A stretch of 64,000 nucleotides of DNA from Nocardioides aurantiacus (GTDB taxonomy: Bacteria; Actinomycetota; Actinomycetes; Propionibacteriales; Nocardioidaceae): the NCBI RefSeq assembly GCF_003752505.1, contig NZ_RKHO01000001.1, positions 1,674,001-1,738,000 on the forward strand, given 5' to 3'. Positions within the stretch are counted from its first letter, which is position 1, and the number at the start of each line of letters is the position of its first letter. The notes under the pieces were generated by a model. It saw nothing but the letters and a program-made list of their open reading frames with translations. It was not told the DNA's origin and searched no databases. The position numbers were made by a program, and so were the translations under genes. Below are positions 1-8,063 of the stretch, in pieces.

Positions 1-1
1 C

Positions 2-466
2 GCCTGGACGATGATGGCGTGGCCGGCGCTGGTGGTCGCGCGTGTCCTGGTGCCCTCGCCCCGAGGCCTGCCGGGCCGGCTGGCCACGGTCGCGGTCGCG
101 GCCTGGGCGCTGACGGCCTGGGACGTCTTCCTCGACCCGCAGATGGTCGACGCGGGCCACTGGGCGTGGGACTCGCCCGTGCCGCACCTGCCGGGCGTCG
201 AGGGGATCCCGCTGACCAACTTCGCCGGCTGGCTGCTCGTGGCGGCCGTGATCACCGGGGTGCTCGACCTGGTGCTGCCCCGCGACCGGCGACCGGCGCT
301 GCGACGCGACGCGGTCCCGCTGACCGTCTACCTGTGGACCTACTTCTCCTCGGTGATGGCCAACGCCGTGTTCTTCGGCCGACCGACCGTGGCGCTCGTC
401 GGCGCGCTGGTGATGGGTGTGGTCGCGGTCCCGCTGACCCGGCGGCTGCTGCGGGAGAGACGGTGA
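2..466 (+). CDS. CruF-like carotenoid biosynthesis membrane protein (DUF422), 5' truncated by window edge
   Basis: Only the last 154 codons are present; the frame is open to the left edge, so the start lies outside the window. The segment WDVFLDPQMV followed by GHWAW is typical of the DUF422 carotenoid family, which includes CruF (carotenoid 1'-hydratase) and bisanhydrobacterioruberin hydratase. Hydrophobic stretches agree with an integral membrane enzyme acting on acyclic carotenoid ends. The stop overlaps the GTG start of the glycosyltransferase gene by GTGA, so the two are translationally coupled. The neighbouring GT2 and CrtI-family genes support a role in carotenoid end-group modification. 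The exact substrate cannot be read from this fragment. Confidence 0.75.
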   Translation, partial: AWTMMAWPALVVARVLVPSPRGLPGRLATVAVAAWALTAWDVFLDPQMVDAGHWAWDSPVPHLPGVEGIPLTNFAGWLLVAAVITGVLDLVLPRDRRPALRRDAVPLTVYLWTYFSSVMANAVFFGRPTVALVGALVMGVVAVPLTRRLLRERR

Positions 467-1587
467 CGCACGCCCTCGTGCGTGCCGGCACCGTCCTCTC
501 GCTGGCCTCGCTCACCCTGACGGTCGACAACCTGCGCCGGCTGCGCGTACCGCTGGAGACGGCCCGCCCGAGCCCGGAGGCGCTCGCCGTGCTGCTGCCG
601 GTGCGCGACGAGGTCGCGGTGGTGGAGCGGTGCGTCGAGCACCTGCTGGCCGCCGCGGGCCGCTGGCCCGGACCCGTGCGCCTGCTCGTCCTCGACGACG
701 GCTCCACCGACGGCACCGCCGCGGTGCTCGCTCGCCTCGCGCGCACCCACGACGGGCTCGAGGTGCTGACCGGCGAGGCCCCTCCCCCGGGCTGGCTGGG
801 CAAGCCGTGGGCGTGCCACCAGCTCGCCGAGCGGGCGCTGGCGGGCGACGCGCAGGTGCTCGCGTTCGTCGACGCCGACGTCACGGTGGAGCCGCACGCG
901 CTGACCGCCTCGGTGGCGCTGCTGCGGGCCGCGGGCCTCGACCTGGTCTGCCCCTATCCGCGTCAGGACGCCCGCACCCCGACCGAGCGGCTGGTGCAGC
1001 CGCTGCTGCAGTGGTCGTGGGCCAGCACGCTGCCGCTCGCGGCCGCCGAGCGCTCGCGGCGTCCCTCGACCGCGGTCGCCAACGGCCAGCTGCTCGTCGT
1101 CGACGCCGGCGCCTACCGCCGGCTCGGCGGCCACGCCGCGGTGCGCGGCGAGGTGCTCGAGGACCTCGCGGTCGCGCGGGCCCTCAAGCGCGTCGGCGGC
1201 CGGGGCACCGTCGTCGACGGCACCGGTGTCGCGTCCTGTCGGATGTACGACGGCTGGCCGGCCCTGCGCCGCGGCTACACCAAGTCGCTGTGGGCGGCGT
1301 TCGGCTCCCCGACCGGCGCCGGGCTCGCCCAGGGCGCCCTGCTGCTGGCCCACGTCGTGCCCGCGGTGGCGGCGCTCGGCGGCTCCCGCGCCGGCCTCCT
1401 GGGGTACGCCGCGAGCGTCGCCTCCCGCGTGCTCGTCGCCCGTCGCACCGGCGGTCGCGCGTGGCCCGACGCCCTCGCCCACCCGGCCTCCGTGGCCACC
1501 CTCGCGGGCCTGACCGCCGACTCGTTCGCGGCCCGTCGCGGCGGCCGGCTGCGCTGGAAGGGCCGCGACGTCGAGGTGCGCCCGTGA
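463..1587 (+). CDS. Family 2 glycosyltransferase, probably carotenoid (CruG-like)
   Basis: This 374-residue protein starts at a GTG inside a GTGA overlap with the upstream CruF-like gene. It has a GT-A fold signature: LLPVRDE near residue 45, LDDGSTDGT for nucleotide-sugar binding, and a metal-binding DADV motif (FVDADVTVEP). A hydrophobic N-terminus (about residues 5-20) and hydrophobic C-terminal segments suggest membrane attachment. CruF and CruG are adjacent in cyanobacteria, where CruG is a GT2 enzyme that glycosylates the 2'-hydroxyl of myxol-type carotenoids. By context this gene is a CruG-like carotenoid glycosyltransferase. The sugar and acceptor are unknown. Confidence 0.75.
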   Translation: MTHALVRAGTVLSLASLTLTVDNLRRLRVPLETARPSPEALAVLLPVRDEVAVVERCVEHLLAAAGRWPGPVRLLVLDDGSTDGTAAVLARLARTHDGLEVLTGEAPPPGWLGKPWACHQLAERALAGDAQVLAFVDADVTVEPHALTASVALLRAAGLDLVCPYPRQDARTPTERLVQPLLQWSWASTLPLAAAERSRRPSTAVANGQLLVVDAGAYRRLGGHAAVRGEVLEDLAVARALKRVGGRGTVVDGTGVASCRMYDGWPALRRGYTKSLWAAFGSPTGAGLAQGALLLAHVVPAVAALGGSRAGLLGYAASVASRVLVARRTGGRAWPDALAHPASVATLAGLTADSFAARRGGRLRWKGRDVEVRP

Positions 1588-3089
1588 GCCGCGTCGTCGT
1601 GGTCGGGGCCGGCGTCGGCGGCCTCGCCGCCGCCGTGCGGCTGGCCGCGCAGGGCCACGACGTCACCGTGCTGGAGCAGGCCGAGGAGGTCGGCGGCAAG
1701 CTCGGCACCCACGTCCACGACGGGTTCACCTTCGACACGGGGCCGTCCCTGCTGACGCTGCCGCACGTGCTGGAGGAGCTGTTCGCCGCGACCGGTGCGC
1801 CGCTCGAGGACCTCCTGCCCGTGCAGCGGCTCGACGTCGCCTGCCGCTACCGCTTCCCCGACGGCACCGAGGTCGACCTGCCCGGCGACGCCGGCGCCGT
1901 GCCGGCCGCGCTCGACGCCGCGCTCGGCCCCGGTCGCGGGGCGCAGTGGGCGGCGCTGATGGGGCGCGCCGGGCGGGTCTGGGACCTCACCCACGGGCCG
2001 TTCCTGGAGTCGCCCGTCGGTCCCGCCGACCTGCTGCGGCTCGCCCGCGACCCGCGCGACGTCGCCACCGTCGCACCCTGGCGGTCGCTGCGCGGGCTGG
2101 GCGCGACCTACCTCACCGACCCGCGGCTGCGGCTGCTGCTCGACCGCTACGCGACCTACACCGGGTCCGACCCGCGGCGCGCCCCGGCGGCGCTGCTGAC
2201 GGTGCCGTGGGCCGAGCAGGCCTTCGGCTCGTGGTACGTCCCCGGCGGTCTGGGCCGGATCGCGGTCGCCCTGACCGACCGGCTCGAGCTGCTCGGCGGT
2301 CGGCTGCGCACGGGTGCCCGCGTCGCGGAGGTGCTGGTCACCGACGGCCGGGCGGGCGGCGTACGGCTGGAGGGCGGTCCCGGAGCAGCGGAGGTCGTCC
2401 CCGCCGACGTCGTGGTCGCCAACGCCGACGCGACGCGGCTCTACGGCGAGCTGCTGCCGGGACGGGCCGGTCGGCGCGGACGCCGCCGGCTGCGGCGTAC
2501 GGCTCCCTCGCTCGCGGGCTTCGCGCTGCTGCTCGCCCTCGACGACGCGCCGCCCGACCAGCCGCACCACCGGGTGCTGTTCGCCGAGGACTACGACGCG
2601 GAGTTCGACGCCGTCTTCGGTCGGCACGGGCCGCCGCGGCCCGCGCACCGGCCGACGGTCTACGTCAGCGCGCCCGAGGACCCTGCGGTGGTGCCGCACC
2701 CCGGCGCCGGCGCGTGGTTCGTGCTGGTCAACGCGCCACGCCACGACCCGGCGGGCGGGGTCGACTGGGACACCCCCGGCCTGGCCGAGGAGCACGCCGA
2801 GCACGTGCTGGAGGTGATGGCCGACCGCGGCCTCGACGTCCGCGGCCGGGTCACCCACCGGACCGTGCTGACGCCCGCGGAGCTCGAGCGGCGGACGCTG
2901 ACCGCCGGCGGCTCGATCTACGGCACGTCGAGCAACGGCGCCCGGGCGGCGTTCCTGCGGCCGGCCAACCGCTCCCCCGTGCCGGGCCTGTTCCTGGTGG
3001 GCGGGTCCTCGCACCCCGGCGGCGGGCTGCCGCTCGTGGTGATGTCGGCGCGGATCGTGGCCGACCTGGTCGGGCCGGCCGCGCCCTAG
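1584..3089 (+). CDS. CrtI/CrtD-family carotenoid desaturase (FAD-dependent)
   Basis: A 501-residue protein starting at GTG in a GTGA overlap with the glycosyltransferase gene. The N-terminus has the Rossmann FAD motif GAGVGGLAAA, followed by the family segment EEVGGKLGT and FDTGPSLLT. The C-terminus GLFLVGGSSHPGGGLPLV is the CrtI-type FAD-binding signature. The length is usual for phytoene desaturase-like enzymes. With the CruF-like and glycosyltransferase partners, a CrtD-like 3',4'-desaturase of a hydroxylated carotene is the best guess. A true phytoene desaturase cannot be excluded because no crtB or lycopene cyclase is in view. Confidence 0.8.
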   Translation: MSRVVVVGAGVGGLAAAVRLAAQGHDVTVLEQAEEVGGKLGTHVHDGFTFDTGPSLLTLPHVLEELFAATGAPLEDLLPVQRLDVACRYRFPDGTEVDLPGDAGAVPAALDAALGPGRGAQWAALMGRAGRVWDLTHGPFLESPVGPADLLRLARDPRDVATVAPWRSLRGLGATYLTDPRLRLLLDRYATYTGSDPRRAPAALLTVPWAEQAFGSWYVPGGLGRIAVALTDRLELLGGRLRTGARVAEVLVTDGRAGGVRLEGGPGAAEVVPADVVVANADATRLYGELLPGRAGRRGRRRLRRTAPSLAGFALLLALDDAPPDQPHHRVLFAEDYDAEFDAVFGRHGPPRPAHRPTVYVSAPEDPAVVPHPGAGAWFVLVNAPRHDPAGGVDWDTPGLAEEHAEHVLEVMADRGLDVRGRVTHRTVLTPAELERRTLTAGGSIYGTSSNGARAAFLRPANRSPVPGLFLVGGSSHPGGGLPLVVMSARIVADLVGPAAP

Positions 3090-3805
3090 GCGACCAGCGC
3101 CCGGCGTACGGCCCGGACGAGCACCGCGAGCCCCACCAGCGCCAGCGCCAGCGAGATCGCGGCCAGCAGCGTCACCACGGCGGCCCCGTCGACCGCCGGC
3201 AGCAGGTCCACCCCGGCGGCGCGGGCTGCCAGCACGACGAGGTGCACCAGCACGGCCAGCACCGCCACGATCACCCGCGACGGCCGCTCCCACACCGTGA
3301 CCGCACCGGGGCCGGTCATCCCGGCGACCTGGGCCGAGGACCGCACCGACTCCAGCAGCAGCGTCACGGCCCCGACCAGCGCGACCAGCCAGAGCGGGGC
3401 CCCGAGCACGACCAGCACGCCCAGGAGCAGCAGGTCGGAGACGCGGTCGGCGGCCGGGTCGAGCACCCGGCCCCACGCCGACGCCGCGCCGGTCTGCGCC
3501 GCCAGCGCGCCGTCGACCCCGTCGAGGACGGCGGCGAGGAGCACCGCGACCAGGGCCAGGGCCGGCCACGCGTCGGGCAGCGCGGCGAGCAGCGGCGCCA
3601 GCGTCGAGACCGCGACACCGGCCAGGGTGACCGCGTCGGGGCTCGTGCCGCGCCGGGCCAGCGGGCGGGCGCACCGGTGCACCAGCCGCACCCAGCCCGC
3701 GACCCAGACCGAGCCGCGGGGGTCCAGGCCGTCGTGCAGGCCCGACCAGAGGTCGTACGCCGCCTCGTCGTCGGCGCGCCCGTGGTGATCGCCGGTCCCG
3801 GTCAT
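3086..3805 (-). CDS. CDP-alcohol phosphatidyltransferase family membrane protein
   Basis: The chosen ATG has a near-perfect Shine-Dalgarno GGAGGAG seven bases upstream; a frame extension to 3874 is possible but lacks this. The 239-residue product has several membrane segments and the CDP-alcohol transferase motif DGVDGALAA...GRVLDPAAD, carrying the four aspartates expected to bind metal and CDP. The usual Arg of the DGxxAR element is replaced by Ala (DGALAAQ), a departure from canonical members. Such enzymes move a phospho-alcohol between CDP-diacylglycerol or CDP-alcohol and an acceptor. The gene converges on the carotenoid operon, with the two coding ends overlapping by four bases. The substrate is not predictable. 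Confidence 0.75.
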   Translation of the reverse strand: MTGTGDHHGRADDEAAYDLWSGLHDGLDPRGSVWVAGWVRLVHRCARPLARRGTSPDAVTLAGVAVSTLAPLLAALPDAWPALALVAVLLAAVLDGVDGALAAQTGAASAWGRVLDPAADRVSDLLLLGVLVVLGAPLWLVALVGAVTLLLESVRSSAQVAGMTGPGAVTVWERPSRVIVAVLAVLVHLVVLAARAAGVDLLPAVDGAAVVTLLAAISLALALVGLAVLVRAVRRALVA

Positions 3806-3967
3806 CGTCTGCTCCTCCGCGTCCGGGTCGGCAGCATCCATCCCCCGACGACGGGACGGGCGGGTCCCCGCCATCGTCGCGTCGCGGGGTGGCGATCGCC
3901 GGACGTGCCCGCGCTCCCGGCACTACCCTCCGCTCGACACGTCCGCAGCTCGCTCCCGGGGGGAACC

Positions 3968-4294
3968 TTGACCAGGTCCAAGAAGCTCGCCATCGCCGCC
4001 GTCCTCATCGTGCTGGGGGTGATCCTCATGGTGATGCCCACCCCGGGCGAGCCCGAGGTGGAGTGCGCCGACCCCGGTGGCCCGACGTCGGGCTTCACCG
4101 ACGAGGACCAGGGTGGCTGCCCGATCTCGATCGAGAGCTTCCGGGAGTACACCGAGTGGAGCTCGGGGCCCCGCTGGGACAACATCGCCGGCCTGGTGCT
4201 CGTCGTCCTGGGCCTCGGCTACGGCGGCGTGGCCCTGATCCGCAAGCCCAAGCGGGCGACCGAGCCCGACCCGGCCGGGGACGCCCGGGTCTGA
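3968..4294 (+). CDS. Small two-helix membrane protein, function unknown
   Basis: The reading frame starts best at TTG 3968, preceded by a purine run GGGGGGAA four bases upstream. The product is 108 residues. It has one hydrophobic segment near residues 5-22, an extracytoplasmic-looking middle with two cysteines and many acidic residues, a second hydrophobic segment (GLVLVVLGLGYGGVALI) and a charged tail. I do not recognise a family. It sits alone between convergent and divergent neighbours. The real start is uncertain because no ATG or GTG lies nearby in frame. Confidence 0.55.
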   Translation: MTRSKKLAIAAVLIVLGVILMVMPTPGEPEVECADPGGPTSGFTDEDQGGCPISIESFREYTEWSSGPRWDNIAGLVLVVLGLGYGGVALIRKPKRATEPDPAGDARV

Positions 4295-4315
4295 GCCTCG
4301 GTCGCACCGTGGCGG

Positions 4316-4807
4316 TCAGGAGCCCGGCAGCACCACGACGCCGTCGTCGTCGCTGACCAGCTCGGCGCCGGGCACGAAGTCGACGCCGCCGAAGGAGACC
4401 ACGACGTCGCGCTCGCCGATCCCGTCCTTGGCGCTCTTGCGCGGGTTGGAGCCCAGCGCCTTGACGCCCAGGTCGAGCTCGCGCAGCGCGGCGACGTCGC
4501 GGACGGGGCCGTTGATGACCACGCCGCTCCAGCCGTGGGAGACCGCCGAGGCGGCGATCAGGTCACCCATCAGGGCGGTGTGCAGCGAGCCGCCGCCGTC
4601 GACGACGAGCACCCGGCCGTCCCCCGGCTCGTTGAGCGCCTGCTTGACCAGGGCGTTGTCCTGGTGGCACCGGACGGTGGCGATCGGGCCGCCGAAGACC
4701 GGGCGGCCGCCGTACTGCCGCAGCTGCAGGTCGCAGGACTGCAGTGCCTCGCCGTGCCGGTCCACCAGGTCGGCGGTCGCCTCGGGCGTCCTGTCGGTGT
4801 CGCTCAT
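4316..4807 (-). CDS. rraA: RraA family protein (4-hydroxy-4-methyl-2-oxoglutarate aldolase / RNase E inhibitor-like)
   Basis: 163 residues, the normal size for RraA. The ATG at 4807 has GGGAG upstream; the frame extends 13 codons further without a good ribosome site. The motif GDLIAASAV (residues 81-89) followed by [13 protein letters not shown], with Arg103-Asp104, matches the metal and substrate site of HMG/CHA aldolases in this family. Members are either class II pyruvate aldolases or proteins that inhibit RNase E; sequence alone does not separate the two roles. It is divergent from the MOSC gene across 62 bases. Confidence 0.85.
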   Translation of the reverse strand: MSDTDRTPEATADLVDRHGEALQSCDLQLRQYGGRPVFGGPIATVRCHQDNALVKQALNEPGDGRVLVVDGGGSLHTALMGDLIAASAVSHGWSGVVINGPVRDVAALRELDLGVKALGSNPRKSAKDGIGERDVVVSFGGVDFVPGAELVSDDDGVVVLPGS

Positions 4808-4869
4808 CGCTCCCACTCCCTGCCGCCTCGTGGACGGCTTCCTCATCGGTCCTGCCTAGTCTCGTCCGC

Positions 4870-5346
4870 GTGGACGCCCCCAGCATCCCCGACGACCCCC
4901 GGCCGACGGTGCTCGCCCTGCACGTCGCCCCCGAGCGGCACGCGCCGGTCCGGGCGGTGACCGAGGTCGTGGCCGAGGCCGGCGCGGGTCTGGTGGGCGA
5001 CCGGTTCCACGGCACCCGGCACCGCCACGTGAGCCTGCAGTCGGCCACCGACCTCGACGCGGCCGCGGACGAGCTCGGCCGCCCGGTCGAGCCGGGCGGC
5101 ACCCGGCGCAACGTGACGCTCTCGCACGGCGAGGTGCCGACCGAGCCGGGCGCGCGGGTGCGCATCGGCGACGTCGAGCTCGAAGTGGTGCGGCTCGCGG
5201 CCCCGTGCCGGCTGATGGAGGACTCGCTCGGTCCCGGCGGTCGTACGGCGCTGCGCCGCCGCGGCGGGTCGGTGCTGCGGGTGCTGCACGGCGGCACCAT
5301 CCGCGTGGGCGACCCCGTCGACCTACCCGTCATGCTGGCCCGGTGA
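4870..5346 (+). CDS. MOSC domain protein
   Basis: 158 residues starting at GTG. A TAGTCT hexamer lies seven bases upstream, so the mRNA is probably leaderless. The protein is essentially one MOSC (molybdenum cofactor sulfurase C-terminal) beta-barrel: GLVGDRFHG near residue 40, NVTLSHGE near 81, and PCRLMED with the conserved Cys113 expected to carry or transfer sulfur or ligate molybdenum. Stand-alone MOSC proteins resemble YiiM. The stop overlaps the GTG of the next gene by GTGA. fdhD, another molybdoenzyme accessory gene, lies 10 kb away. Confidence 0.85.
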   Translation: MDAPSIPDDPRPTVLALHVAPERHAPVRAVTEVVAEAGAGLVGDRFHGTRHRHVSLQSATDLDAAADELGRPVEPGGTRRNVTLSHGEVPTEPGARVRIGDVELEVVRLAAPCRLMEDSLGPGGRTALRRRGGSVLRVLHGGTIRVGDPVDLPVMLAR

Positions 5347-6413
5347 CGGACCCGGAGACCGACCCCGCAGCCCTGGCCGACCGCCTGCTCGACGCCCAGG
5401 TGGCGTGGGCGCTGGGCGAGCTGACCGGAGAGCGCTTCGCCGCCGTCGTCGCCGAGGACGTCGACCGGGTGCTCGAGGTGGCGGCCACGCTGCGGCTGGG
5501 CGACGTCGTGGCGCACGACGACCTGGTCGCGGTGGCGCAGCGGCTCGCGCGCGACGTCGTCACCAGCCCGGTCGTGCTCGGTCTCACCGAGCCCGAGGCC
5601 GGCGAGGTGCACCGCACGCTGCTGGCGGAGGAGGCGACGCTCGGCGAGGTCGTCGACCGCGCCGACGTCGAGGCGCTGGTGCAGCGGGTGGTGGCGATGC
5701 ACGACGTGCGCGACCGCGTCCTGGACGGGCTGGTGGAGAGTCCCGCCACCGCCCAGCTCACCGCGCGGCTGGTGAGCCGGATCGTCACCGACGTGCTCAC
5801 CCAGCAGCGCTCGCGGGCCGAGAAGGTGCCCGGCGTCTCCTCGCTGCTCTCGCTCGGGAGTGGCGCGGTGTCCCGGGTGGGCAAGGTCGGCGTGGGCGAC
5901 TACCAGCTCGACAAGCTGCTCGGCGACGCCGTGGGGGCGGGCGCGCAGTTCACCATGCGGCGCACGACCGCCATCGTGCGCGAGGTGGTCACCGACGCCG
6001 TCCTCCAGGAGGTGGCGCTGGAGCTGTTCGACCTCCAGGCCGGGACCCCGGTCGGCGAGCTGGTCGCCGTCGTCGAGGAGGAGGACGTGGTCGACCTCGC
6101 CACCCGGGGCCGGGCCGTCCTCGACGGGCTGCTGGACCGCGGGGCCGGCGCCGCCCTCGCCGACCGGCTCGTGGGCGCCACCGTTGCGCGCTTCCTGGAC
6201 GAGCACGCCACCACCGACCTCGCCACCCTGCTCGACGACCTCGGGGTGGGGCGCGACCACCTCGTCGAGCTGGTCCGCACGCTGGCGCCGCCGGTGCTCG
6301 CCGCCGCCCGCGAGTCCGGGGTCCTGGAGCACGCGGTGCGCGAGCGGCTCGCGCCGTTCTGGTCGTCCGCCGAGGTCCGCGCGGTGCTCGGCGCCGCGGG
6401 GGGTCCTGCCTAG
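5343..6413 (+). CDS. Conserved actinobacterial hypothetical protein
   Basis: 356 residues, GTG start in a GTGA overlap with the MOSC gene. The protein is largely helical by composition, rich in Leu, Val, Asp and Arg, with no transmembrane segment, signal peptide or catalytic motif that I recognise. The layout looks repetitive in character (several VVxxVL...LLDRGA-type helices) without exact repeats. It ends ten bases before cinA. I assign no function. Coding is supported by uninterrupted frame, GC-rich third positions and the tight overlap with the MOSC gene. Confidence 0.7.
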   Translation: MTDPETDPAALADRLLDAQVAWALGELTGERFAAVVAEDVDRVLEVAATLRLGDVVAHDDLVAVAQRLARDVVTSPVVLGLTEPEAGEVHRTLLAEEATLGEVVDRADVEALVQRVVAMHDVRDRVLDGLVESPATAQLTARLVSRIVTDVLTQQRSRAEKVPGVSSLLSLGSGAVSRVGKVGVGDYQLDKLLGDAVGAGAQFTMRRTTAIVREVVTDAVLQEVALELFDLQAGTPVGELVAVVEEEDVVDLATRGRAVLDGLLDRGAGAALADRLVGATVARFLDEHATTDLATLLDDLGVGRDHLVELVRTLAPPVLAAARESGVLEHAVRERLAPFWSSAEVRAVLGAAGGPA

Positions 6414-6422
6414 GATCGCGGC

Positions 6423-7691
6423 ATGGTCGCGCGCGCAGGCATCGTCGTCACCGGCACCGAGGTCCTGACCGGGCGGGTGACCGACCGCAACGGTCCGTGG
6501 CTGGCCGAGGAGCTGCGTCGTCGCGGCGTCGACGTCGGCCAGGTCGTGGTCGTCGGCGACCGACCCGAGGACCTGCGCTCCGCGCTGGAGCTGCTGCTCG
6601 CGCGGCACGACCTGGTGCTGACAACCGGCGGCCTCGGCCCCACGGCCGACGACCTCACCGCCGAGGTCGTCGCCGAGGTCCAGGGCCGCACCCCGCGCCT
6701 GGTGCCCGAGCTGGAGACCGAGATCGCCGAGATCGTGGAGCGGCTCTCCGCCGGCCGGGGCTGGCGCCGCGACCCCGAGGCCACCGCCGCCGGGGTCCGC
6801 AAGCAGGCCATGGTGCCCGAGGGCGCCAGCGTGCTCGCCCCCGTCGGCACCGCCCCCGGCCTCGTGGTGCCGCCCGCGTCCGGCACCGGCGCCCCGGTCG
6901 TGGTGCTGCCCGGTCCCCCGCCGGAGCTGCAGGGGATGTGGCAGGACGCCCTCGCCGACGCCCACGTGCAGCGCGCGCTGGCCGGCCGCGAGGAGCTGCG
7001 GCAGAACACGGTCCGCCTCTGGGGCACACCGGAGTCCGAGCTCGCCGCGACCCTGCGCCGCCACGACGACGAGCTGGTCGGGCTCGAGGTCACCACCTGC
7101 CTGCGCCAGGGCGAGCTCGAGGTCGTCTCCCGCTACGCCCCCGCCGCCGCGCCCGCCCAGGAGGCGCTGCTGGCCGCGCTGCGCGCCGACTTCCCGGACA
7201 CGCTGTTCTCGCCCGAGGGCGAGACGGTCGACGAGCTGGTCGCCACCGGGCTGCTCGACCGGGGCTGGACGATCGGCACGGCGGAGTCCTGCACGGCCGG
7301 GCTGCTGGCGGGTCGGCTCGCCGACCGGCCCGGCTCCTCGGCGTACCTCCTGGGTGGGCTGGTGACCTACGCCGACCACGTCAAGCACGACCTGCTCGAC
7401 GTGCCCCAGGAGCTCCTGGACACCGTCGGCGCGGTCAGCGCCGAGGTCGCCCGCGCCATGGCCGACGGAGCCCGCGCCCGGCTCGGCACCGACGTCGGCG
7501 TGGGCATCACCGGCGTGGCCGGCCCCGGCGGCGGCACGCCGGACAAGCCGGTCGGCCTCGTCCACCTCTGCGTCACCACCGCCGACCGGGTGCTCCCCCT
7601 GCGCGTGCAGCTCGGCGGGGACCGGGCCGCCGTGCGCGAGCGCACCGTCGTCGTCGCCCTCCACCTGCTGCGCGAGCTGCTCGTGTCCTGA
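6423..7691 (+). CDS. cinA: CinA family protein (MoCF-like domain plus nicotinamide-nucleotide amidase domain)
   Basis: 422 residues, typical for full-length CinA. The N-terminal half has the molybdopterin-binding fold (GIVVTGTEVL, then TTGGLGPTADD near residue 65), which in CinA gives ADP-ribose pyrophosphatase activity. The C-terminal domain contains ESCTAGLLAG from about residue 288 and VGITGVAGPGGGTPDKPVG, the PncC-type NMN deamidase site. The predicted role is pyridine nucleotide salvage. A TAGGAT hexamer six bases before the ATG suggests a leaderless transcript, and this hexamer includes the stop codon of the preceding gene. Confidence 0.92.
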   Translation: MVARAGIVVTGTEVLTGRVTDRNGPWLAEELRRRGVDVGQVVVVGDRPEDLRSALELLLARHDLVLTTGGLGPTADDLTAEVVAEVQGRTPRLVPELETEIAEIVERLSAGRGWRRDPEATAAGVRKQAMVPEGASVLAPVGTAPGLVVPPASGTGAPVVVLPGPPPELQGMWQDALADAHVQRALAGREELRQNTVRLWGTPESELAATLRRHDDELVGLEVTTCLRQGELEVVSRYAPAAAPAQEALLAALRADFPDTLFSPEGETVDELVATGLLDRGWTIGTAESCTAGLLAGRLADRPGSSAYLLGGLVTYADHVKHDLLDVPQELLDTVGAVSAEVARAMADGARARLGTDVGVGITGVAGPGGGTPDKPVGLVHLCVTTADRVLPLRVQLGGDRAAVRERTVVVALHLLRELLVS

Positions 7692-7703
7692 GGGGCCCGA
7701 CGG

Positions 7704-8033
7704 TCAGGCGTGGGCGACGCAGCGGCGGGCGGTGGGGCGGGCCTGGAGGCGGGCGGGGGCGACCGGCTCGTCGCACACCTCGCAGCGGCCGTAGGCGCCG
7801 GCGTGGAGACGGGCCACGGCGGCGTCGACCTCGTCGAGGTGGTGCTCGGCCTGGCGCACGAGGGCCACCGTCTGCGAGCGCTCGAAGGCGATGGTGTGTC
7901 CCTCGGGGTCGTGCTCGTCGTCGGCGTTGGTGTCCCGGCTGGCGTCGACGACCCCGGCGAAGTCCTCGCGCAGCGCCGCCAGGCGGGCGAGCGTCTCCGC
8001 CCGCTCGGCGGCGAGGAGCTCACGGGGGTCCAC
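7704..8033 (-). CDS. TraR/DksA-type zinc finger protein
   Basis: 109 residues, GTG start, with TAGGCT seven bases upstream suggesting leaderless transcription. An N-terminal coiled coil with acidic residues (NADDEHDPEGH) is followed by a C-terminal finger: Cys84, Cys87, Cys105 and His108. The usual fourth ligand is Cys, so the finger here is CxxC/CxxH. Family members bind RNA polymerase through the secondary channel or act in stress adaptation. The gene converges with cinA. Confidence 0.82.
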   Translation of the reverse strand: MDPRELLAAERAETLARLAALREDFAGVVDASRDTNADDEHDPEGHTIAFERSQTVALVRQAEHHLDEVDAAVARLHAGAYGRCEVCDEPVAPARLQARPTARRCVAHA

Positions 8034-8063
8034 GGGCGCGAGCCTACGGACCCCCGTGGGTCC

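Noticed and set aside
4563-7664. Open frame of about 1030 codons antisense to the MOSC-cinA genes
   Set aside because: It is a by-product of high GC content: low-complexity, Gly/Arg/His-rich product with no domain, lying wholly opposite genes with clear homology.
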